Shown here: one piece after another, positions 1-5,090 of the stretch | Position numbering within the stretch: position 1 is the first letter of the stretch | How the letters are laid out: each line of letters starts with the position of its first letter | DNA from: Planctomycetaceae bacterium | Lineage (GTDB): Bacteria; Planctomycetota; Planctomycetia; Pirellulales; Thermoguttaceae | Assembly: GCA_031283515.1 (NCBI GenBank) | Contig: JAITBS010000047.1 | Location: forward strand, 1-5,090 | Length of the DNA: 5,090 nucleotides | Direction of reading: 5' to 3' | The notes under the pieces: model-generated | Seen by the model: the letters and a program-made list of their open reading frames with translations, nothing else | The model's database searches: none | What the model was told of the DNA's origin: nothing | Translations under genes and position numbers: made by a program

Positions 1-1338
1 AAGATCAAAATCTCCGATAATCCCAATGTCCTTGTTGATCTTATCGCTTTGATTATGCAGCGGATTAAAGAGATTGATGTTGCATTATCTTCACAGCTGA
101 ATGAGATTATGCACGCTCCTGATTTTCAGCGTCTTGAAGGTTCTTGGCGCGGGTTGCATTATCTTGTAATGCAAACGGAAACCGGTGAGTTTTTGAAGTT
201 ACGGTTATTTAACGTTTCACGTGATGAACTTCAGGCGGATTTGGAAAAAGCGGTTGAATTTGATCAAAGCCAATTTTTCAAGAAAGTTTACGAAGAAGAA
301 TATGGAACATTCGGCGGTGCACCCTATAGTTGTCTGCTCTGTGATTTCGAGTTTGGTCGGCATCCGCGTGACATAACGTTAATGAAAAAAATAGCGGAAG
401 TTGCCTCTGCCGCTCATACTCCGACGCTCCTTGCTGCGTCACCGAAATTGTTTGATATGGAAAGTTTTACCGAACTTGCCAATCCGCGTGATTTGACAAA
501 ATTGTTTGAAAGTTCTGAATTGATCAAATGGCGTTCGTTTCGGGAAAGTGAAGAATCTCGATATATTACTGTTTCTTTACCGCATATTTTGATGCGGCTT
601 CCTTATGGACCGGCAACAAGTCCGGTGGAAGAGTTTGATTTTCGGGAAGATGTGGACGGTAAATTTCATCACAAATATCTTTGGTCAAATGCAAGTTGGG
701 CTCTTGCCGAACGAATTACCGCAGCATTTGCGCAATATCATTGGACGGCAGCGATTCGCGGTCTTGAAGGCGGCGGTGATGTACGTAATTTACCAACTCA
801 TACGTTCAAGACGGACGACGGTGAAACAGTTGTCAAATGTCCGACGGAAATTGCAATTACAGATCGCCGCGAAAATGAATTATCGAAACTTGGTTTTTTA
901 CCGCTTGTTTATTGTAAAGGAACTGATTATGCCGCCTTTTTTGGTGGTCAGACGGTCAACAAACCGCCGGTTTACAACCTCGACAGTGCCAACGCCAATG
1001 CCCGACTTTCCGCAATTTTGCCCTATCTCCTCAACGCTTCACGGTTTGCTCATTATATTAAAGCGATTATGCGGGATAAGATTGGCAGTTTCCAAACGGC
1101 GGAAAATGTTTCAATATATCTGAACAATTGGATTTCCAATTATGTGTTACTTTCGGATGAGGCTCCTCAGGAAGTCAAAGCGAAATATCCGCTTCGTGAA
1201 GCACGAATTGATGTGACGGATATTCCCGGAAAACCCGGTGCTTATAAAGCGGTTGTCTTTTTGCGACCTCACTTTCAACTGGAAGAATTAACGGTTAGTA
1301 TTCGGCTTGTCGCTGAACTTCCTCCGCCTGTAGCTTAA
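1..1338 (+). CDS. tssC: T6SS contractile sheath large subunit TssC (VipB/ImpD family), 5' partial
   Basis: TssC pairs with TssB to form the helical sheath that contracts in the cytoplasm and drives the Hcp tube outward. The frame is open from base 1, and the 445 visible residues align by eye with the C-terminal nine-tenths of VipB-type proteins (about 490-500 aa). I estimate that 50-80 N-terminal residues lie upstream. Start-like codons near 49 (TTG) and 55 (ATG) fall inside the conserved domain and are not real starts. Landmarks, as codon numbers from base 1: LEGSWRGL around 49, YGTFGG at 101-106, the WRSFRESEESRY block from 177 (bases 529 on), PTEIAITDRRE from about 281, and RPHFQ near 422, close to the C-terminal end of the sheath domain. 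The protein ends in a short proline-rich tail, PPPVA. hcp follows after 86 bases. No frameshift or internal stop is seen. Family assignment is very secure; the start cannot be placed. Confidence 0.97.
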   Translation, partial: KIKISDNPNVLVDLIALIMQRIKEIDVALSSQLNEIMHAPDFQRLEGSWRGLHYLVMQTETGEFLKLRLFNVSRDELQADLEKAVEFDQSQFFKKVYEEEYGTFGGAPYSCLLCDFEFGRHPRDITLMKKIAEVASAAHTPTLLAASPKLFDMESFTELANPRDLTKLFESSELIKWRSFRESEESRYITVSLPHILMRLPYGPATSPVEEFDFREDVDGKFHHKYLWSNASWALAERITAAFAQYHWTAAIRGLEGGGDVRNLPTHTFKTDDGETVVKCPTEIAITDRRENELSKLGFLPLVYCKGTDYAAFFGGQTVNKPPVYNLDSANANARLSAILPYLLNASRFAHYIKAIMRDKIGSFQTAENVSIYLNNWISNYVLLSDEAPQEVKAKYPLREARIDVTDIPGKPGAYKAVVFLRPHFQLEELTVSIRLVAELPPPVA

Positions 1339-1410
1339 AATGTAAATCTACGTTACAAAATTCAACCGTTTTAACTGATACATAAAATTTCAATCCACCA
1401 TTAAAATATT

Positions 1411-1415
1411 GGGAG
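1411..1415 (+). promoter_or_regulatory. Shine-Dalgarno of hcp
   Basis: GGGAG lies nine bases before the ATG at 1425. It is the only purine-rich anti-SD match in the gap and supports 1425 over the in-frame ATG at 1434, which would be 18 bases away. A good ribosome binding site suits the high expression generally needed for the tube protein. Confidence 0.7.
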
Positions 1416-1424
1416 TAATAATCC

Positions 1425-1910
1425 ATGCAAAGCATGTTTTTGAAAATTGACGGAATTAGTGGCGAATGTACGCTTGAAAAATATAAGAATCAAATTGAGA
1501 TTTATTCCTTTTCTCTTGGTTTTTCGCAACCGACTTCGGCGTTGCGAAGTTCAGAAGGCGGCGGAACAGTCGCAAGACCGCATTGTTCCGATATCTCATT
1601 TTCGAAACGTTATGATATTTCGTCACCGTCTATTTGTCAGGTACTTTGGGCAGGGAAAACAATTAAAGAGGTTGTTTTGACACTTTGCCGAAGTGATGAC
1701 AAAAGTAGTATGATTGAATACATGAAAATTACAATGAGCAATGTTGTGATTTCCAATTACAATATTTCCGGCGGCGGTGATTTACCCGGAGAAACGTTTT
1801 CGATGAATTATTCGAAAATTGCCTTCGATTACAAACAACAAAAAGAGGAAGGCGGCAGTAACGGAACCGCTGCGTCAAGTTACGATTTATCGAGTGGAAA
1901 ACTGACCTAA
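1425..1910 (+). CDS. hcp: T6SS inner tube protein Hcp (TssD)
   Basis: Hcp forms hexameric rings that stack into the tube propelled by the sheath; it is also secreted and can chaperone small effectors in its lumen. The 161 residues match the usual length (about 160-172). Family signatures in order are MFLKIDGISGE at 4-14, IEIYSFSLGFSQP at 24-36, the glycine-rich loop and following strand (SEGGGTVARPHCSDISFSKRYDISSP, about 43-68), MIEYMKITMSNVVISNY at 96-112, and IAFDYKQQK at 132-140, typical of the C-terminal strand. A Gly/Ser/Ala-rich tail follows. No extra C-terminal domain is present, so this is a plain structural Hcp, not an effector-fused one. The start at 1425 has a good Shine-Dalgarno; ATG 1434 is the alternative and would drop only MQS. 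The protein has four cysteines (15, 54, 71, 88), one replacing the serine common in the GES motif. It sits between sheath and baseplate genes, as in many T6SS operons. Confidence 0.96.
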   Translation: MQSMFLKIDGISGECTLEKYKNQIEIYSFSLGFSQPTSALRSSEGGGTVARPHCSDISFSKRYDISSPSICQVLWAGKTIKEVVLTLCRSDDKSSMIEYMKITMSNVVISNYNISGGGDLPGETFSMNYSKIAFDYKQQKEEGGSNGTAASSYDLSSGKLT

Positions 1911-1913
1911 GGA
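1909..1913 (+). promoter_or_regulatory. Shine-Dalgarno of tssE overlapping the hcp stop codon
   Basis: AAGGA begins within the TAA stop of hcp (1908-1910) and lies nine bases before the tssE ATG at 1923. This arrangement favours reinitiation or coupling between hcp and tssE, and it fixes the tssE start. Confidence 0.65.
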
Positions 1914-1922
1914 AAACGATTA

Positions 1923-2450
1923 ATGCCGTTACCGCTTTTAGACAGTTTGATTGATGTACCGGAGAATGAATGTTACGATTATAATCAATCGGTATTGCGT
2001 GATTTGTTGTGGCTTCTCAATACACGGCGAAGTTCCACGAAGACGGAAGATTCATGTTTATCGGTATTGGATTATGGTTTTCCCGATATTACCGAAACTA
2101 GTACGTTAACTTCGGCGGACATCGCCAAAGTAATCGGTGAAATAACCCGAACACTTGAAGTGTTTGAACCGCGATTAAAGAGTTTAAATATTCGTTACGT
2201 TGACCTTTCCCAATTTGAACCGGCTCACACACTTCGTGATCGGGCTGGTACTGAAGGGAACTACTCGGTGAATCCATTTTTTGGATTCCGAAACCGGACG
2301 GACGCAACCGGTCGTGATATTGCGTCGAAAATTTTCCGCTACGGTATTGTGATCGAAGCGGAACTTCACGGGAAGGACGAAGTGAATTTTGTAACATTTG
2401 ATTTACTGCGTGATAACGAAGGACATTTTCATGCGGACATACCGTGTTAG
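1923..2450 (+). CDS. tssE: T6SS baseplate wedge protein TssE (gp25-like)
   Basis: TssE is the T6SS counterpart of phage T4 gp25, a baseplate wedge protein that nucleates sheath polymerisation and contacts TssF/TssG. Seen in the 175 residues: an N-terminal LLDSLID segment; the helix SVLRDLLWLLNTRR at 23-36; SVLDYGFPDI at 47-56, the usual pre-core motif; then IGEITRTLEVFEPRL at 71-85, which holds the family hallmark EPRL. The C-terminal beta strands run from about 138 (FRYGIVIEAELHG, VNFVTFDLLRDNEGHF). Between roughly 95 and 137 lies a polar, Arg/Asn-rich stretch that looks longer than the short connector in TssE proteins I can recall. The start at 1923 is supported by an AAGGA site. The stop is nine bases before tssF and the two genes share a reading frame. 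Assignment is firm from motifs plus position; a generic phage gp25 is unlikely in this context. Confidence 0.93.
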   Translation: MPLPLLDSLIDVPENECYDYNQSVLRDLLWLLNTRRSSTKTEDSCLSVLDYGFPDITETSTLTSADIAKVIGEITRTLEVFEPRLKSLNIRYVDLSQFEPAHTLRDRAGTEGNYSVNPFFGFRNRTDATGRDIASKIFRYGIVIEAELHGKDEVNFVTFDLLRDNEGHFHADIPC

Positions 2451-2463
2451 TTTAAGTCTATGA
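2419..2463 (+). promoter_or_regulatory. Possible coupling mini-ORF (10 codons) leading into the tssF start
   Basis: Inside the 3' end of tssE, in another frame, AAGGA (2419-2423) precedes an ATG at 2431 by seven bases. That frame reads ten codons (MRTYRVSLSL) and stops at TGA 2461-2463, which overlaps the tssF ATG as ATGA (2460-2463). tssF itself has no recognisable Shine-Dalgarno in its 9-base gap. What is seen is a correctly spaced site, a short ORF and an overlapping stop/start. That ribosomes use it to reinitiate on tssF is inference. The bases are constrained by the tssE coding sequence (EGHFHADIP), so chance is a real alternative. Confidence 0.25.
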
Positions 2464-4325
2464 TTGGTCAGGACAATGAACAACGGCTTCGGGAATATTA
2501 CCAGAGCGAATTATCGTATCTTCGTAAATCGGGGGTTGAATTTGCGCGGCAACATCCTAGAATTGCCGGTCGGCTTGAATTAGGTACGGATATTGTTCCC
2601 GACCCGTTCACCGAACGATTAATTGAATCATTTGCTTGGTTGACTGGTCGGATTCGGTATTCGATTAACGCACGGATTCCGCAACTTTCGGCAACATTGC
2701 TTGGTTCTATTTATCCGAACTTCACGGCTCCGCTTCCATCGCTTAGCATGGTACAATTTCATCCCAATGTTCAACGACCGGAATTAGCGGATGGTGTAAC
2801 GATTCCGCCGGAAACATCTCTTGAATGTTCCTCGTTCGAAACGTTGGGAAGTGATACCGTAACACTGAAATGGCGAACCGCATGGTCTGTAACACTTTAT
2901 CCGGTTCGGATTACTCATGCCGATGTTCAACCTGCCGGACGTTACGGATTTACCGGAGTTGCACGCCATGCGATATCCGTATTACGTTTGCGTCTTGTTT
3001 CCGAAACGGTTCCGCTTGAAAAATGTAACATACAAAATTTAAGAATATTTTTGAACGGCGACCGGTTTGAAACGTTTGCTTTGTACGAAAAATTATTGTT
3101 GCATCGGTTAGAGGTCGGACTTTTCAATCCCGATTCAACACAGGAAAAAGCGGAACCGGTTTTACTTGGTCAAGAAGCGGTTCGACCGGTGGGATTGACG
3201 GCAGAGGAATTTGTCCTGCCGCAAACACCTTTTGCGATGCCGTCCTATCAATTGTTGCAGGAATATTTTTCGTTTCCGGAACGATTTTTGTTTCTGGAAT
3301 TGGCAATTGACCTGAAAAAACATCTTGCGGCACTGACCCAAGATGCACCGTTACGGCAATTGGATTTGTTGATTCCATTGGAAATCGAACCGCGCGGACT
3401 GAATATTTCACCGGAAATGTTCAAACTTTATGTAACACCGATTGTTAATTTGTTCGAAAAAATATCGGAACCGATTCATTTGGATGACACACAAAGTGAA
3501 TACCGGCTTTTACCGGATGCCAAACGATATAAAAGTACGGAAATACATTCGGTTAAAACTGTTTCAATGATTGATCCGGAAAATGGTAACACGTTGCCGG
3601 TTGAACCATTTTTTTCGGCAAATTTTTCTGAAACGGAAAAATTGACGAACCAATCAACCCAATCCTATTGGATGATGGAACGTACACCGTCGGCGGGAAT
3701 ATCCGGCACGGATGTTTGGCTTCGATTTGTTGATTCGAAATTCAAAACGAACCGAATACAATCACGTACCGTTTTTGCACGAATACTTTGTACGAATCGA
3801 TCTTTTGCTTCGGAAGCACAAATCGGAACGGTGTTACAAAGCGAGATTGAAATACCATGCCGAACGATAACGTTGTTGACCAAACCGACCGAAACGCAAA
3901 CGCCGCCAATGGACGGTGAATCGCTTTGGATGCTGATTTCGCACCTTTCGCTCAATTATCTTTCGTTGGAAGGCGAAGACGGAGCAGCGGTGTTACGGGA
4001 AATACTTCGGCTTTACGTTCCGCGTGAAAACAGTGTGGTGCAACGGTTATTATCTGGGTTACAGAATATGCGGACGGAATCAATTATTCGGCGAATGGGC
4101 AATGTCCCTTGGCGAGGTTTTGTTCGCGGACTTGGAATTGAGTTGACATTGGACGATAGTTGTTTTACCGGCAATAGTGCGTATTTGTTCGCGGAGGTGA
4201 TGAATGAATTTTTCCGCTTGTACACCGGAATCAATACGCCCACCGAATTAACGTGGCGCAGTACGGTTGGCGGTGAAATACGAAAACGTTGGCAACCGGA
4301 ATTCGGATTCCGAACAAATTTGTAA
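2460..4325 (+). CDS. tssF: T6SS baseplate protein TssF (VasA/ImpG family)
   Basis: TssF is the largest wedge subunit; in solved baseplates two copies assemble with one TssG and contact TssE and the spike region. The 621 residues are full length for the family (about 580-630). Motifs in order: LREYYQSELSYLRKSGVEFA at 10-29, HPRIAGRL at 32-39, DPFTERLIESFAWLTGRIR at 48-66, LLGSIYPNFTAPLPSLSM at 80-97, YQLLQEYFSFPERFLF at 263-278, TPIVNLFEK at 326-334, YWMMERTPSAG at 403-413, LRFVD at 421-425, CTNR at 444-447, LISHLSLNYLSL at 492-503, RGLGIELTLDD at 556-566, and FAEVMNEFFRLYTGINTPTEL at 577-597, ending RWQPEFGFRTNL. The start ATG at 2460 fits the family N-terminus, but no Shine-Dalgarno is evident nearby. 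No internal stop or frameshift is seen. The cysteine often found before TPIVNLF is valine here. Confidence 0.97.
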   Translation: MIGQDNEQRLREYYQSELSYLRKSGVEFARQHPRIAGRLELGTDIVPDPFTERLIESFAWLTGRIRYSINARIPQLSATLLGSIYPNFTAPLPSLSMVQFHPNVQRPELADGVTIPPETSLECSSFETLGSDTVTLKWRTAWSVTLYPVRITHADVQPAGRYGFTGVARHAISVLRLRLVSETVPLEKCNIQNLRIFLNGDRFETFALYEKLLLHRLEVGLFNPDSTQEKAEPVLLGQEAVRPVGLTAEEFVLPQTPFAMPSYQLLQEYFSFPERFLFLELAIDLKKHLAALTQDAPLRQLDLLIPLEIEPRGLNISPEMFKLYVTPIVNLFEKISEPIHLDDTQSEYRLLPDAKRYKSTEIHSVKTVSMIDPENGNTLPVEPFFSANFSETEKLTNQSTQSYWMMERTPSAGISGTDVWLRFVDSKFKTNRIQSRTVFARILCTNRSFASEAQIGTVLQSEIEIPCRTITLLTKPTETQTPPMDGESLWMLISHLSLNYLSLEGEDGAAVLREILRLYVPRENSVVQRLLSGLQNMRTESIIRRMGNVPWRGFVRGLGIELTLDDSCFTGNSAYLFAEVMNEFFRLYTGINTPTELTWRSTVGGEIRKRWQPEFGFRTNL

Positions 4326-4345
4326 TAAAAAATTGTAATAAAATA
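4320..4345 (+). repeat. Tandem 13-base duplication across the tssF stop and tssG leader
   Basis: The unit TTGTAATAAAAWA occurs twice in direct succession (4320-4332 and 4333-4345), with 12 of 13 positions identical. The first copy starts exactly at the last sense codon of tssF (TTG) and includes its TAA; the second ends on the A of the tssG start codon. It makes up almost all of the 19-base intergenic gap, is nearly free of G and C, and contains no Shine-Dalgarno. Slippage duplication is the simplest origin. Confidence 0.75.
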
Positions 4346-5090
4346 TGGAAAACACCGGTTCGTTCACCATTCCTGAAACGACAAACAAAGAGCAAGCGTT
4401 GACGTTAATGGAACGTTTTCGTACAGAACCGCAACGGTTTGACTTTTGGCAATCGGTAAAATTGTTGCAAAATGGACTATCGCCGAATGAAACACAAAGT
4501 GAAATAGCCGCAGTTTCGCCGGACAAAGAACAATTCCGTTTTGCGTCGCATGTTTCGCAACAGTTTCCGGCAAGCGATGTACAAAATTTTATTGAAAACA
4601 GTATTGTAGAAGGCGGTCATGGAATCAATAAACAAAACGATAAACCGGTTTTAAGTGTCAATTTTCTTGGTTTGGCGGGATTACATAGTCCGTTGCCGTT
4701 GCCGATTACGGAATTGGTTCTTAACCGTGTTAAGCATGGCGATACGGGACTTCTGGATTTTTTGGACATTTTCAATCATCGGCTTATTTCGCTTTTTTAT
4801 CGGGCGATGGAACCGATGCAACCGGGCTGCGGTTCACAAACTCATCCGGCGGAAACAGAATTTGCAGATTATTTGTACGCAATTTCCGGATTATTGACCA
4901 ATGGGTTACGAAAACCGGAACACGCAAGATTCCTGCCGCACGCCATACTTTTCGCCAATAGACGAAAAACCGCTGCGGGATTAGAAAAAATTATTTCAGA
5001 ACGTTTTAATGTTACGGCAAAAGTTGAGGAATTTCAAGGTCGTTGGCTTTGGATTGAAGAACGTGACCGCACAAAACTGGGCAACGCAAA
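4345..5090 (+). CDS. tssG: T6SS baseplate protein TssG (VasB/ImpH family), 3' partial
   Basis: TssG bridges two TssF copies in the baseplate wedge and helps bind TssK. 248 residues are visible and the frame is still open at the window end; the family is usually about 300-350 aa, so roughly a quarter to a third is missing. Motifs: RFDFWQSVKLLQ at 31-42; FRFASHVSQQFPASDV at 64-79; VNFLGLAGLHSPLPLPITELVL at 105-126; then the highly characteristic GDTGLLDFLDIFNHRLISLFYRA at 132-154; LYAISGLL at 177-184; FLPHAILFANRRKTAAGLEKIISERF at 196-221; and VEEFQGRWLWI at 227-237. The ATG at 4345 is the first after the tssF stop but has no Shine-Dalgarno; ATG 4408 (residue 22) is an alternative that keeps every conserved motif. 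The gap to tssF is only 19 bases, so the two are probably cotranscribed. Confidence 0.95.
   Translation, partial: MENTGSFTIPETTNKEQALTLMERFRTEPQRFDFWQSVKLLQNGLSPNETQSEIAAVSPDKEQFRFASHVSQQFPASDVQNFIENSIVEGGHGINKQNDKPVLSVNFLGLAGLHSPLPLPITELVLNRVKHGDTGLLDFLDIFNHRLISLFYRAMEPMQPGCGSQTHPAETEFADYLYAISGLLTNGLRKPEHARFLPHAILFANRRKTAAGLEKIISERFNVTAKVEEFQGRWLWIEERDRTKLGNA

Noticed and set aside
49..57. TTG or ATG near base 49-57 as the tssC start
   Set aside because: The frame is open upstream to base 1 and the upstream residues (VLVDLIALIMQRIKEID) continue the conserved TssC helix, so the true start lies outside the window.
605..1123. 172-codon + strand open frame inside tssC
   Set aside because: It overlaps the strongly conserved tssC reading frame, has no family resemblance and no ribosome binding site. 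It is an out-of-frame shadow.
1341..1357. Inverted repeat TGTAA/TTACA just after the tssC stop
   Set aside because: A five-base AT-rich stem with a seven-base loop and no following T-run is too weak to be a terminator.
2098..4573. Several minus-strand open frames of 61-99 codons across tssE, tssF and the start of tssG
   Set aside because: All lie opposite conserved T6SS coding sequence, show no recognisable domain and start without ribosome binding sites; they are consistent with antisense shadows.
4655..4897. 80-codon + strand frame near the window end
   Set aside because: It is an alternative frame within tssG, over the most conserved block of that family (DFLDIFNHRL). The Trp/Phe/Arg-rich translation looks artefactual.
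2460..5090. Frequent ACCGG/CCGGAA words in tssF and tssG
   Set aside because: They occur at irregular spacing in codons for Pro, Thr, Gly and Arg and look like codon bias, not an organised repeat or binding-site array.
1..5090. A new, undescribed system such as an embedded effector or defence gene
   Set aside because: Every gene in the window is a recognised core T6SS component and no space remains for an additional gene; novelty, if any, is at the level of junctions and insertions.

Overview
The window is a stretch of a type VI secretion system (T6SS) structural operon, read entirely on the + strand. Five genes lie head to tail: tssC (5' end outside the window), hcp/tssD, tssE, tssF and tssG (3' end outside the window). 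All five are recognised from family motifs in the translations. The order tssC-hcp-tssE-tssF-tssG is a common one in canonical T6SS loci (subtype i). By analogy, tssB would lie just upstream and clpV/tssH or other T6SS genes downstream; neither is visible here.

Layout: 1-1338 is the large sheath subunit TssC. An 86-base gap (1339-1424) carries an obvious Shine-Dalgarno for hcp and is the only sizeable non-coding stretch. 1425-1910 is the tube protein Hcp. tssE (1923-2450) follows after 12 bases, tssF (2460-4325) after 9 and tssG (4345 to the end) after 19. This spacing suggests one transcript, with the pre-hcp gap the only place where a second promoter would fit easily. No RNA gene, insertion sequence, CRISPR array or convincing terminator was seen.

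How the genes work together: Hcp hexamers stack into the inner tube, and TssC with TssB forms the contractile sheath around it. TssE, TssF and TssG are core baseplate (wedge) proteins on which tube and sheath are built. The window therefore covers the phage-tail-like half of the machine. The membrane complex (TssJ, TssL, TssM), TssK, TssA, VgrG, PAAR and ClpV are absent from the window, as is any recognisable effector or immunity gene.

Host: a diderm bacterium is expected because it encodes a T6SS. Base composition is moderately AT-leaning. hcp and tssE have clear Shine-Dalgarno sequences, while tssF and tssG do not. The lineage cannot be fixed from this sequence. A non-proteobacterial host (for example Planctomycetota or a relative) is only a weak impression. 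The core system is known biology. The points worth a second look are local: a possible ten-codon coupling mini-ORF before tssF, a 13-base tandem duplication at the tssF/tssG junction, an apparent extra segment in TssE, and a cysteine-containing Hcp.
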